Positions 56,732 to 64,000 of a stretch of 64,000 nucleotides of DNA are shown piece after piece (position 1 is the stretch's first letter; every line of letters begins with the position of its first letter). Under the pieces are notes generated by a model, which worked only from the letters and a program-made list of their open reading frames with translations, did no database searches and was not told the DNA's origin. The translations under genes were made by a program, and so were the position numbers. Origin of the DNA: Bacteroidales bacterium (GTDB lineage: Bacteria > Bacteroidota > Bacteroidia > Bacteroidales > UBA932); assembly GCA_017962705.1 (NCBI GenBank), contig JAGCUV010000070.1, positions 1 through 64,000 on the forward strand, in the 5' to 3' direction.

Positions 56732-58135
56732 TCAGCGCAGGTCCTTGTTGGCATCCTCAATGCGTTGGTAGACGCTGGTGGGATAGCGCCCATTGAAGCA
56801 GGCCAGGCAGAGTTCGCTACGACGGCCGGCCTTGAACAGGGCCTCTTCCGAAAGGAAGGCGACCGAATCGGCACCCAGTTTCTCGCTGATGACGGACAGG
56901 TCTTGGTGGTGGGCGCAAAGCAACTCATCGTAGGTGGACATATCCACGCCATAGAAGCACGGGCTGGTAATCTGCGGGCTGGCTATGCGCAAGTGTACCT
57001 CATCCGCCCCCGCTTCCCGCAACATCCGGACAATGCGCCGCGAAGTCGTCCCCCGGACGATGGAGTCGTCGATGAGCGCCACGCGTTTGTGGCGGACGAT
57101 GGACCCCACCGCCGCCAACTTCATCCGTACGCCCTTCTCCCGCAAAGCCTGGGAAGGCTGGATAAAGGTGCGCCCTACATATTTATTTTTAATAAGTCCC
57201 ATTTCATAAGGGATGCCGCTCGCCTCCGAATAGCCCATCGCCGCACTCAAGCTCGAATCGGGCACACCCACGACGATATCCGCTTCGCAAGGTGCCTCTT
57301 CGTAGAGCAGCCGGCCCGACTCTTTGCGGAAACCATGCACATTGCGCCCCTCCAAATCGCTGTCCGGACGGGAGAAATAAATGTACTCCATCGCGCAGAG
57401 GAAATGGTGGCTGTATTCCGAATAAGGACTGCAACGCAAGCCGTGATAATCAATGGTGACGATTTCACCGGGATTCACCTCCCGGACAAAAGTGGCCCCC
57501 AGCGCATCCATCGCACAGGTCTCGCTGCTGATAACATAACCCTCTCCCAGCCGGCCGATGGACAAGGGGCGCAAGCCGTGCTTGTCCCGGCAGGCATAGA
57601 TGCGGTTGCGCGTCATAATCAGGAAAGCGAAAGCGCCGTCAATCATATTCAACGCCTCCTTGATGGCGTCGATACGGGGACGGTGCGGATCGTTGTCTTC
57701 CTTGCGGATGAGGTGGGCCAGAATCTCACTGTCCGAAGAAGACTGGAAGAGACTCCCCCGACGCTCCAGATAATGCCTAAGCAAGGTGGAGTTGACGATA
57801 TTTCCATTGTGGGCCAAGGCGAAATCGCCTGTCTCGTGACGGAAAAGGAAGGGCTGGACATTTTCGATGCAACTGCCACCGGTCGTGGAATAGCGAACGT
57901 GACCGATAGCCATTGATCCGGACAAGGATGCCAACTTGGATTCGTTGAAAATCTCCTGCACCAGTCCCTCGCCTTTGACGCGGCGCAGCACCCCGTCGTC
58001 CCCACAAGCGACAATGCCGCAACCTTCCTGGCCGCGGTGTTGCAGGGAATGCAAGCCATAATAGACCAAGTTGGCGGCATCGGGCACTCCGTAGATGCCA
58101 AATACCCCGCACTCTTCGTGAATACCGTAATCCAT
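56732..58135 (-). CDS. purF: Amidophosphoribosyltransferase
   Basis: The 467-residue enzyme starts with a short propeptide (MDYGIHEE) before the nucleophile Cys9 (ECGVFGIYG). The glutaminase domain has HSLQHRGQEGCGI and GHVRYSTTGG. The phosphoribosyltransferase domain has the PRPP motif RVALIDDSIVRGTTSRRIV near residues 352-370. Cysteines in FLCAMEYIY, TSPCFYG and ELCLACFNG match the four ligands of the B. subtilis-type Fe-S cluster, so this is the oxygen-sensitive form. It makes phosphoribosylamine, the first step of purine synthesis. The ATG overlaps the pepD stop as TAATG. Confidence 0.95.
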   Translation of the reverse strand: MDYGIHEECGVFGIYGVPDAANLVYYGLHSLQHRGQEGCGIVACGDDGVLRRVKGEGLVQEIFNESKLASLSGSMAIGHVRYSTTGGSCIENVQPFLFRHETGDFALAHNGNIVNSTLLRHYLERRGSLFQSSSDSEILAHLIRKEDNDPHRPRIDAIKEALNMIDGAFAFLIMTRNRIYACRDKHGLRPLSIGRLGEGYVISSETCAMDALGATFVREVNPGEIVTIDYHGLRCSPYSEYSHHFLCAMEYIYFSRPDSDLEGRNVHGFRKESGRLLYEEAPCEADIVVGVPDSSLSAAMGYSEASGIPYEMGLIKNKYVGRTFIQPSQALREKGVRMKLAAVGSIVRHKRVALIDDSIVRGTTSRRIVRMLREAGADEVHLRIASPQITSPCFYGVDMSTYDELLCAHHQDLSVISEKLGADSVAFLSEEALFKAGRRSELCLACFNGRYPTSVYQRIEDANKDLR

Positions 58136-59598
58136 TATTTCTCAGGAATAGCTTCGAGAACTGAACATACCAATTTCCAAGTACGCTGGAGCGAAGAAAT
58201 GCTCGCACGCTCATCCGGGGAATGGGGACTGCAAAGGGTGGAGCCATAGCTGACCATATCCATTCCGGGATATTTCCCACCGATGATGCCGCATTCCAGA
58301 CCGGCGTGAATGGCCACCACAGAAGGATCCTCGCCGTACTGTTCCTTGTATTTTTCGACCATCAGACGGACAATGTCGGAATCGGGCTTGAGCGTCCAAC
58401 CGGAATAGCCGCCCGTAAATTCCACCTGACAGCCCGCCAGTTCGAAAACGGCTTTCAACTTGGTCGCCAGGGCTTCCTTGGCACTGTCCACGGAACTGCG
58501 CATCAGCGTCTTGACCATCAATTCGCCGTCGGCCACCTTGACCATCGCCATATTGTTGGAAGTCTCCACCAGACCCGGAACGCTGCTGGACATACGTTCC
58601 ACTCCGTCGGGGCAGGCCAGCAGGGCTTTCAGGAAGGCAAGGGCGATTTCGGGCTCTACGGAAACGGGACGGCAAGGTAGCGAACTGCTGGGTTCGAAAA
58701 CCATCTTGGCATCCGGATCGGTAAGGGCATATTCCGCTTTAATCTTGGTGAATTCATCCTCGGCGATGCTACGGACTTTGCCCAGCGAGAGTTCGGGAAC
58801 GAAGAGATAACTGAAACACTCGCGCGGAATGGCATTGCGAAGGGTACCGCCCTGCATATACACCAGGCGGGCGTCCGTCTCGCCCAGCACGCGATGAAGC
58901 ACACGTGCAGCCACCTTGTTGGCATTGGCCCGGTACAGATTGATGTCCGTGCCGGAATGTCCGCCTTGGAAGCCTTTGAACGCCAGCGAGATGCAAACCG
59001 TATTATTGGGGCGTTCGATCCCTTTGTAACTGCCGCTGACCGCGCTGTCAAGCCCGCCGGCGCAACCGATACACAACTCCCCTTCCTCTTCCGAATCGAG
59101 GTTGATGAGAATCTCACCTTGCAACAAACCCGAAGCCAGCAGGTTGGCACCCGTCAGACCCGTTTCCTCATCCACCGTCACCAGCACTTCTACGGGACCA
59201 TGCTTGAGATCCTTGGACTGGAGTACCGTGAGGGCCATTGCCACGCCCAGTCCGTCGTCAGCACCCAGCGTCGTCCCTTTGGCTTTCAGCCAGTCGCCGT
59301 CCACCCAGGTCTCGATCGGGTCTTTCTCGAAATCGTGCTTGACATCGGCGTTTTTCTGCGGCACCATATCCATGTGCCCCTGCAGAACCACGGCCTTTTT
59401 GTTTTCGCAACCCGGATGCGGCGGCTTGCGGATAATGATGTTTCCGCACTCCTCGCGGATGGTCTCCAGACCGAGTTTGCGGCCGAAATCATAGAGGTAG
59501 GCGCTCACCTTTTCCTCGTGCTTGGAAGGACGGGGAATACGGGTCAACTGATAGAAATTCTGCCAAACGGCGCGAGGTTCCAAATCTTGTATGGTCAT
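58135..59598 (-). CDS. pepD: Aminoacyl-histidine dipeptidase (M20/M28-type metallopeptidase)
   Basis: I choose the ATG at 59598 (MTIQDLEPRAVWQNFYQLTRIPRPSKHEEK), the usual PepD start; the longer frame includes promoter sequence. The 487-residue enzyme has di-zinc ligands in QGHMDMVPQK near 77, LGADDGLGVA near 112, VDEETGLTGA near 143 and LDSEEEGE near 168, and IHAGLECGIIGGKYPG near 435. It hydrolyses dipeptides such as carnosine-like aminoacyl-histidines in the cytoplasm. It is upstream of and coupled to purF. The divergent peptide transporter gene suggests a joint role in peptide use. Confidence 0.92.
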   Translation of the reverse strand: MTIQDLEPRAVWQNFYQLTRIPRPSKHEEKVSAYLYDFGRKLGLETIREECGNIIIRKPPHPGCENKKAVVLQGHMDMVPQKNADVKHDFEKDPIETWVDGDWLKAKGTTLGADDGLGVAMALTVLQSKDLKHGPVEVLVTVDEETGLTGANLLASGLLQGEILINLDSEEEGELCIGCAGGLDSAVSGSYKGIERPNNTVCISLAFKGFQGGHSGTDINLYRANANKVAARVLHRVLGETDARLVYMQGGTLRNAIPRECFSYLFVPELSLGKVRSIAEDEFTKIKAEYALTDPDAKMVFEPSSSLPCRPVSVEPEIALAFLKALLACPDGVERMSSSVPGLVETSNNMAMVKVADGELMVKTLMRSSVDSAKEALATKLKAVFELAGCQVEFTGGYSGWTLKPDSDIVRLMVEKYKEQYGEDPSVVAIHAGLECGIIGGKYPGMDMVSYGSTLCSPHSPDERASISSLQRTWKLVCSVLEAIPEK

Positions 59599-59632
59599 AG
59601 CACAATATTTATATGTATTCCTAAAAAACTTA

Positions 59633-59671
59633 CAAATATAATTAATCGTCGCAAAAAAATCAATATCTTTG
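59633..59671. promoter_or_regulatory. Overlapping divergent promoters for pepD-purF and the POT transporter
   Basis: On the minus strand ATTG (59664-59661), 20 bases and TATATTTG (59640-59633) precede pepD. On the plus strand TATCTTTG (59664-59671) precedes the transporter. The two -7/-33 regions overlap, so the polymerase may bind to one or the other. Confidence 0.45.
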
Positions 59672-59726
59672 CAGCGAAGTGCCGCACAAAGAGGCGTCTG
59701 AATATTTATTATTTTCATCATTCATT

Positions 59727-61382
59727 ATGTTCAAAAATCAACCGAAAGGATTGTTTGCGCTGGCGCTGGCCAATACCGGCGAGAGTTTCGGCTACTACAC
59801 GATGCTGGCGATTTTCCTGCTCTACCTGCAAGCTAAGTTCGGCTTCAGCGAAGCGGCCGCCGGCCAGTTTTATGCGATTTTCCTCGCCGCCGTCTATTTC
59901 ATGCCCGTCATCGGCGGTATGCTGGCCGACAAAATCGGCTACGGGAAATGCGTGGTGACGGGTATTCTGGTGATGTTGCTGGGATACACGGCCATGGCCG
60001 TTCCGGTCAGCGGCCCCGTCCTGCCCCTAGTCGCCATCATCGGGGCCCTGCTGCTCATCGCCGTAGGCACCGGCCTTTTCAAAGGCAACCTCCAGGTCAT
60101 GGTGGGCAACCTGTATGACGACCCGCGCTACGCCGGCAAGCGAGACTCCGCCTTCAGTCTGTTCTACATGGCCATCAACCTGGGTGCCATGTTCGCTCCC
60201 AGCGCCGCCAAGGCCTTGACCAACTGGAAACTGAGCGCCGCAGGACTGAGCTATCAGGCCGACCTCCCCTCCCTCTGTCACCAGGTACTGGACGGGAAAA
60301 TCAGCACGGAGAACGCGGTCTACATGCAGGGACTGATGGACGAAATGCCCGGCGCCGCCGGAATGGATTTCGCGCAGTTCAGTCAGTATTTCCTGGACAA
60401 GCTCTGCGTGTCCTACAACCTCGGATTCTCGGTTGCCTGCTTCTCGCTGGTGCTGTCCATCGCCATCTATTTCGCCTGCCGCGGCTGGTTCAAACACGCG
60501 GATGTCAATTCCAAACAGGCCGCCGCCAACTCCCAGGAGCCAGAACTTTCTCCCGAGGAGACCCGCAGCCGCATCACCGCCCTGCTGATGGTCTTCGCCG
60601 TGGTGATTTTCTTCTGGATGGCTTTCCACCAGAACGGATCTTCTCTTACCTACTTTGCCCGTGACTACACAGAGACTTCCGTCAGCGGTGTCATTCGTGG
60701 CGGATTTAACATTTGGATTCTGGCTCTTTTGGCCATTTCGGTTTATACCCTGTTCGGAATTTTCCAAAGCGAAAAAGCAAAAGGCAAACTCCTCTGTGGC
60801 GGTGTCACCGGTCTGCTTTGGGCGGGCGCTTATGCCATCTATGTCGGATTCCCCGACACGCTGGCCATCCAGCCCCAGGAATTCCAGCAGTTCAACCCCT
60901 TCTTCGTCGTGTCCCTCACCCCGATATCGATGGCCATCTTCAGCAGTCTGGCCGCAAAAGACAAGGAGCCTTCCGCTCCCCGGAAAATCGGTTTGGGTAT
61001 GATTGTGGCAGCTCTGGGCTACCTGATTATGGTCATCGCCTCCGTCAAACTGGTGTCCCCGATGGTGCTCCAGGGCGACCCGTCTCCCGACCGCGTCAGT
61101 TGCGGCTACCTGATCGGCACCTACCTGGTCCTGACCTTCGCCGAACTGTTGCTCAGCCCGATGGGCATTTCCTTCGTGTCGAAAGTGGCTCCTCCGAAAT
61201 ACAAAGGCCTGATGATGGGTGGCTGGTTCGCCGCCACCGCCATCGGCAACTACCTCAGCAGCATCCCCTCCGCGCTTTGGAGCAAAGTTCCCCTCTGGGC
61301 CAACTGGAGCATCCTGATGGGGCTTTGCCTGCTCAGCGCCGTGATGATGTTCGCGATGCTCAAGAAAATCGAGCGCATCTGA
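59727..61382 (+). CDS. POT-family peptide:proton symporter (divergent)
   Basis: I choose the ATG at 59727 (MFKNQPKGLFALALANTGESFGYY), giving 551 residues with about 12-14 membrane helices. The MFS motif GGMLADKIGYGKCV near residue 68 and KGNLQVMVGNLYDDPRYAGKRDSAFSLFYMAINLGAMFAP near 115-150, the PTR2 family signature, mark a proton-coupled di/tripeptide transporter. The usual first-helix ExxERFxYY is here NTGESFGYY, so the E-x-x-E-R proton site is incomplete and coupling may differ. It is divergent from pepD, which would hydrolyse imported peptides. Confidence 0.87.
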   Translation: MFKNQPKGLFALALANTGESFGYYTMLAIFLLYLQAKFGFSEAAAGQFYAIFLAAVYFMPVIGGMLADKIGYGKCVVTGILVMLLGYTAMAVPVSGPVLPLVAIIGALLLIAVGTGLFKGNLQVMVGNLYDDPRYAGKRDSAFSLFYMAINLGAMFAPSAAKALTNWKLSAAGLSYQADLPSLCHQVLDGKISTENAVYMQGLMDEMPGAAGMDFAQFSQYFLDKLCVSYNLGFSVACFSLVLSIAIYFACRGWFKHADVNSKQAAANSQEPELSPEETRSRITALLMVFAVVIFFWMAFHQNGSSLTYFARDYTETSVSGVIRGGFNIWILALLAISVYTLFGIFQSEKAKGKLLCGGVTGLLWAGAYAIYVGFPDTLAIQPQEFQQFNPFFVVSLTPISMAIFSSLAAKDKEPSAPRKIGLGMIVAALGYLIMVIASVKLVSPMVLQGDPSPDRVSCGYLIGTYLVLTFAELLLSPMGISFVSKVAPPKYKGLMMGGWFAATAIGNYLSSIPSALWSKVPLWANWSILMGLCLLSAVMMFAMLKKIERI

Positions 61383-61414
61383 TGCGGGTTTTTCGCGTGT
61401 AAGACGCGGAAAAT

Positions 61415-61445
61415 TTTGTATTTCCATTGAAAATCACTATCTTTG
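61415..61445 (+). promoter_or_regulatory. Promoter of the rpsF-rpsR-rplI operon
   Basis: TTTG (61415-61418), 19 bases and TATCTTTG (61438-61445) match the Bacteroidota consensus exactly. The leader before rpsF would be about 65 bases. Confidence 0.7.
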
Positions 61446-61517
61446 CAGCCGCTTTGGAAGGAAAATAGCCCGGAAAAAGCGGCTAAACTTTTTATTAACA
61501 ATTATTTACAAAAACAA

Positions 61518-61856
61518 ATGATCAAACAGTACGAGACCGTTTTCATTGCAACTCCCGTTTTGTCTGAGGCCCAGATGAAGGAAGCGGTTGCCAAGTACAC
61601 GGATCTGATCACCGCCAACGGTGGCGAAATCGTGTACCAAGAGGACTGGGGTCGGAAGGAATTGGCTTATCCTATCCAGAAGATGACCTCCGGTTTTTAT
61701 TATCTCATCGAGTTCAAGGCCGACACGCAGTTTGTCGATATCCTTGAGACCCAGTATCGCCGTGACGAGCGCATCATCCGCTTCCTCACCTTCGCGATGG
61801 ACAAAGACGCCGTGGCCTACGCCGAAAAGAGAAGGGCCAACAAACAAGCTGAATAA
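61518..61856 (+). CDS. rpsF: 30S ribosomal protein S6
   Basis: I choose the ATG at 61518 ([24 protein letters not shown]), the canonical S6 start, giving 112 residues; the open frame upstream is leader. The S6 core [25 protein letters not shown] is intact and the C-terminus is basic ([10 protein letters not shown]). S6 binds the platform of the small subunit with S18, encoded next. It is the first gene of the rpsF-rpsR-rplI operon. Confidence 0.95.
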   Translation: MIKQYETVFIATPVLSEAQMKEAVAKYTDLITANGGEIVYQEDWGRKELAYPIQKMTSGFYYLIEFKADTQFVDILETQYRRDERIIRFLTFAMDKDAVAYAEKRRANKQAE

Positions 61857-61868
61857 GGAGGAAAGATT

Positions 61869-62135
61869 ATGGCACAGAACAATGAAATCCGTTATCTGAA
61901 CCCTCCCACAGTAGAGGTTCGCAAGAAGAAATATTGCCGTTTCAAAAAAGCCGGCATCAAATACGTTGATTACAAGGACGCTGAATTCCTCAAGAAGTTC
62001 CTCAACGAGCAGGGTAAGATTCTCCCCCGCCGCATCACCGGTACTTCCCTGAAATTCCAGCGGAAAGTGGCCCAGGCCGTCAAGCGTGCCCGGCACCTCG
62101 GTCTGCTTCCTTATGTAACCGACCTTATGAAATAA
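61869..62135 (+). CDS. rpsR: 30S ribosomal protein S18
   Basis: An 88-residue basic protein with the S18 signature [51 protein letters not shown]. It has the KKKYCRFKK start, with only one cysteine. An AAGGAGG-type site lies just upstream (61855-61863). It partners S6 on the 30S platform. Confidence 0.96.
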   Translation: MAQNNEIRYLNPPTVEVRKKKYCRFKKAGIKYVDYKDAEFLKKFLNEQGKILPRRITGTSLKFQRKVAQAVKRARHLGLLPYVTDLMK

Positions 62136-62149
62136 AGGAGGACTGCGTT

Positions 62150-62590
62150 ATGGAGATTATTTTGAAGAAAGATGTTGCCAACCTCGGCAACGCTGACGAA
62201 ATCGTCAACGTCAAGACCGGATACGCGGTCAACTACTTGATTCCCCAGGGATACGCCATCCTCGCCACCGCTTCCGCCAAGAAGGTGCTTGCCGAGAACA
62301 TCCGCCAACGCGCCCACAAAGAAGCGAAGTTCATTGCCGATGCCGAGGCGCTCGCCGCCAAATTGAACGAAGTGACCGTACAGGTCAGCGCCAAGGTGAG
62401 CGAAGCCGGCAAACTCTTCGGCGCCATCACCGCCGCCCAGGTGGCCGAGGCCCTCGCCGCCAAGGGGTTCGAAGTGGACAAGAAGAACATCACCCTCGAG
62501 GCCGTAAAAGAACTCGGCACCTATGAGGCTTCCGTCAAATGCTACAAGAGCGTGAAGGGAACCGTCAAGGTCGAGGTTGTTGCAGAGTAA
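62150..62590 (+). CDS. rplI: 50S ribosomal protein L9
   Basis: A 146-residue protein with the L9 N-terminal domain (MEIILKKDVANLGNADEIVNVKTGYAVNYLIPQGYA), the long connecting helix, and the C-terminal domain (GKLFGAITAAQVAEALAAKGFEVDKKNI). L9 binds 23S rRNA and bridges ribosomes. It has a GGAGG site and is the last gene of the operon, followed by a strong terminator. Confidence 0.96.
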   Translation: MEIILKKDVANLGNADEIVNVKTGYAVNYLIPQGYAILATASAKKVLAENIRQRAHKEAKFIADAEALAAKLNEVTVQVSAKVSEAGKLFGAITAAQVAEALAAKGFEVDKKNITLEAVKELGTYEASVKCYKSVKGTVKVEVVAE

Positions 62591-62608
62591 TTTGCAATTG
62601 CTGGATAG

Positions 62609-62637
62609 AAGGCCGGCAGCAATGTCGGCCTTTTTTT
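62609..62637 (+). terminator. Intrinsic terminator after rplI
   Basis: AAGGCCG, a ten-base loop and CGGCCTT followed by a T-run form a classic hairpin 20 bases after the rplI stop codon and just before tmRNA. Confidence 0.85.
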
Positions 62638-62649
62638 ACTGAAAAATTC

Positions 62650-63048
62650 GGGGCTGCTTTGGTTTTGACAGCGCTGATATCGGACAGTAAGCACGTCGGG
62701 CGTGGGAGTTTGGCCCGTTAATCCCAGACTTCGCATTTTTTAGTTGCCAACAACAACTATGCACTCGCTGCCTGATCAACCAGGTTGACAAGGCTTAATC
62801 GGGTCGGCCAAGGCTGCCGGTCTGACGAGTATCCCGCCATTCTTTAGGCCTGTTATGGATGGCATACGGGGTATCATTCAAACGGGATGCACAAGGCGGA
62901 TGCCTCTGCCGTCTTGCCAAGATTCAGGGGATAAGCTTCGGGTAGCCCGTCTTCCGGCAGCCCGCTGACGAAAACCCAAGGAAGACTAAACGTGTAGAAA
63001 GCTGCCTGGTGCGACGTTTGGACGGCGGTTCGAGTCCGCCCAGCTCCA
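62650..63048 (+). ncRNA. ssrA: Transfer-messenger RNA (tmRNA)
   Basis: The 5' end GGGGCTG pairs with CAGCTCC at 63041-63047 to form the tRNA-like acceptor, and the T-arm GGCGGTTCGAGTCCGCC precedes it. GGTTTTGACAG near the start is a hallmark of tmRNA. The tag frame at 62746-62775 encodes ANNNYALAA followed by TGA, with GCC as the resume codon after TAGTT. CCA is not encoded. tmRNA with SmpB rescues ribosomes stalled on broken mRNAs and tags the products for proteolysis. A terminator follows at once. Confidence 0.96.
62746..62775 (+). other. tmRNA proteolysis-tag reading frame (ANNNYALAA)
   Basis: Within ssrA, codons GCC AAC AAC AAC TAT GCA CTC GCT GCC then TGA encode the degradation tag. The YALAA end is the part recognised by ClpXP-type proteases. 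Confidence 0.92.
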
Positions 63049-63049
63049 C

Positions 63050-63077
63050 AAAAAAGAGACCGGATGGTCTCTTTTTT
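63050..63077 (+). terminator. Intrinsic terminator of tmRNA
   Basis: AAAAAAGAGACC and GGTCTCTTTTTT flank a four-base loop, beginning two bases after the mature tmRNA end. The symmetry allows it to work in both directions. Confidence 0.85.
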
Positions 63078-63193
63078 GTGGAGCATTCGCTCCTTTAACC
63101 CCCGTCCGCTATCGCGGACACCCCCTGCAATATGGCAGGTGTGCCCAGTCCCCTCTTCGAGATAGGGACCAGGCACACCCGCCTATGACACTC

Positions 63194-63248
63194 CCGCCTC
63201 GGATAAACAAATGGAATTTGTTTTTCTCTCGGCTTATTCGTATCTTTG
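63194..63248. repeat. Partial dispersed palindromic element carrying the thioredoxin promoter
   Basis: cgcctcgg, an inner aaacaaatggaatttgttt palindrome and ctcggctt match the core of the elements at 56002-56062 and 56540-56598. Here the inner arm supplies the TTTG -33 box and TATCTTTG follows the outer arm. Confidence 0.5.
63217..63248 (+). promoter_or_regulatory. Promoter of thioredoxin gene
   Basis: TTTG (63217-63220), 20 bases and TATCTTTG (63241-63248) match the Bacteroidota consensus. The leader would be about 45 bases long. Confidence 0.7.
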
Positions 63249-63297
63249 AAGGCGGCAGCGACACAAAATGATTGTAAAACTATAAAAATAAAGAATT

Positions 63298-63654
63298 ATG
63301 GCTACTGTACACATTGGTAAAGCGGACTTTTTGAAAAAGGTCTGGAATTTTGAGGCAGATGCGAAGAATTGGAAATTTCTTGGCGACAAACCGGCGATTG
63401 TAGATTTCTATGCGACCTGGTGCGGACCGTGCCAGATGCTCTCCCCTGTTCTGGAAGAACTGTCCAACGAATACGCCGGGAAGATTGATATCTATAAGGT
63501 AGATACGGACGAAGAGGAAGAATTGGCCGGCGTGTTCGGCATCACGAGCATCCCCACGCTGATCTTCTGCCCCAAGAACGGCGAGCCGCAAATGGCCAAA
63601 GGCGCGCTCCCCAAAGAACAGCTCAAAAGCGCCATCGAGGCCCTGCTGAAATAA
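63298..63654 (+). CDS. trxA: Thioredoxin
   Basis: A 118-residue thioredoxin with the active site FYATWCGPCQMLSPVLEEL near residues 39-57, the cis-proline in GITSIPTLIFC near 82-92, and the final helix KEQLKSAIEALL. It reduces protein disulfides in the cytoplasm and supplies electrons to reductases. The N-terminus is slightly longer than E. coli TrxA, with WNFEADAKNWKFLGDKP before the first strand. It is monocistronic, with its own promoter. Confidence 0.93.
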   Translation: MATVHIGKADFLKKVWNFEADAKNWKFLGDKPAIVDFYATWCGPCQMLSPVLEELSNEYAGKIDIYKVDTDEEEELAGVFGITSIPTLIFCPKNGEPQMAKGALPKEQLKSAIEALLK

Positions 63655-63670
63655 ACCCTGCGCATAGAGA

Positions 63671-63756
63671 TGCCCGGTCGCAGCCGGGCATGACGGAAAA
63701 GATGTCTGTGCGTCACCCCCGACATGATCGGGGGTCTGATCCCGGTCGAAGCCGGG
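63671..63756. repeat. Cluster of three REP-like palindromes
   Basis: Three hairpins lie in tandem: TGCCCGG/CCGGGCA (63671-63690), CCCCCGA/TCGGGGG (63716-63734) and CCCGG/CCGGG (63741-63756). They share the cccggtcga/gccggg(c/a)atga theme with the palindrome at 17426-17446. Confidence 0.55.
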
Positions 63757-63766
63757 CATGAACCAA

Positions 63767-63797
63767 AAATGACCTGCTGAAATTCGGCAGGTCATTT
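63767..63797. terminator. Bidirectional terminator between trxA and the convergent gene
   Basis: AAATGACCTGC (63767-63777) and GCAGGTCATTT (63787-63797) form a perfect 11-base stem with a nine-base loop and A/T-rich flanks on both sides. Confidence 0.75.
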
Positions 63798-63811
63798 CTC
63801 ATATTAAATAT

Positions 63812-64000
63812 CTAACGATATAAGACATTGAAATAATATACATACGTACGAGGGCCTGTCGCTGCGTACTCGTATTGGATACGGAACTGGCGGAGACTGT
63901 TTGTCATCGTAGTATTTAACGTCGACTCATAAACCGCTTCACTCTTCAAATCTTTTCTATACAACTCATGTTTGTCATCCTGTAATGAAATAAAAAGCTT
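63812..64000 (-). CDS. C-terminal part of an unidentified protein
   Basis: An open frame enters from the right window edge and ends in TAG at 63814-63812, giving at least 62 C-terminal residues. The end reads NSLRQFRIQYEY, then a loop, then RTYVYYFNVLYR, alternating strands rich in aromatic and polar residues, as in a beta-barrel or beta-sandwich C-terminus. I cannot name it. Its position, convergent with trxA across a bidirectional terminator, supports a real gene. Confidence 0.5.
   Translation of the reverse strand, partial: KLFISLQDDKHELYRKDLKSEAVYESTLNTTMTNSLRQFRIQYEYAATGPRTYVYYFNVLYR

Overview
The window is a chromosome segment from a member of the order Bacteroidales (phylum Bacteroidota). 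The evidence is the SusC/SusD pair with lipoprotein-type SusD, the moxR/DUF58/batABCD aerotolerance operon, diaminopimelate dehydrogenase, the nusB-yajC-ybbR-coaE-DUF5606 block, and recurring promoters of the Bacteroidota type (TTTG, 19 to 20 bases, TAnnTTTG). The moderately high GC content and the glycosaminoglycan-type degradation locus suggest a gut or rumen lineage. I cannot name the species from sequence alone.

Left part (1-16570). The window opens in the C-terminus of a capsule/exopolysaccharide tyrosine kinase, followed by its PHP-type phosphatase. Convergent to these is a long minus-strand run. It starts with moxR, DUF58, a conserved membrane protein, batA, batB, batC and a batD-batE fusion. 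It continues with a periplasmic GH2 beta-galactosidase and a four-gene cassette: an HPr-kinase-like protein, an ABC exporter, a PqqD-like protein and a NTP_transf_5 nucleotidyltransferase. The cassette looks like peptide modification and export machinery, but no precursor peptide is visible.

Housekeeping block (16600-29900). This holds truA, the MTA/SAH nucleosidase, ddh, an anchored secreted protein with an odd cysteine-rich C-terminal anchor, groES and groEL (groEL is broken by an in-frame amber codon), purU, an RluA-family pseudouridine synthase, and the rimO/DUF5606/coaE/ybbR/yajC/nusB operon. A Pur-alpha-like nucleic-acid-binding protein and a small membrane protein follow.

Polysaccharide utilisation locus (29943-53584). 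A nine-gene minus-strand run encodes a PL21-like heparinase II, a GH88 unsaturated uronyl hydrolase, a surface lipoprotein, SusC, SusD, a 47-residue protein, a beta-helix lipoprotein and two heparinase II/III-family lyases. It is divergent from a membrane-spanning regulator that has the sensor of a hybrid two-component system and an AraC DNA-binding domain, but no kinase or receiver. A serine-type sulfatase and its radical-SAM maturase complete the locus. Together they would capture, import, cleave and desulfate a sulfated uronic-acid polymer such as heparin or heparan sulfate.

Small island (53723-56460). An 82-base perfect direct repeat, which includes the 3' end of tRNA-Gly(GCC), brackets about 2.6 kb. 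Inside are a secreted DUF4468-like protein and a translationally coupled DUF3791-DUF3990-DUF3791 cassette, a candidate ADP-ribosyltransferase-fold toxin/antitoxin-type system. There is no integrase. The island is a likely non-autonomous or decayed integrative element.

Right end (56445-64000). This holds tRNA-Gly, purF and pepD, a divergent POT-family transporter, rpsF-rpsR-rplI, tmRNA (tag ANNNYALAA), thioredoxin, and the 3' end of an unidentified minus-strand gene running off the window. Two kinds of dispersed intergenic palindrome occur, one of which carries the thioredoxin promoter.
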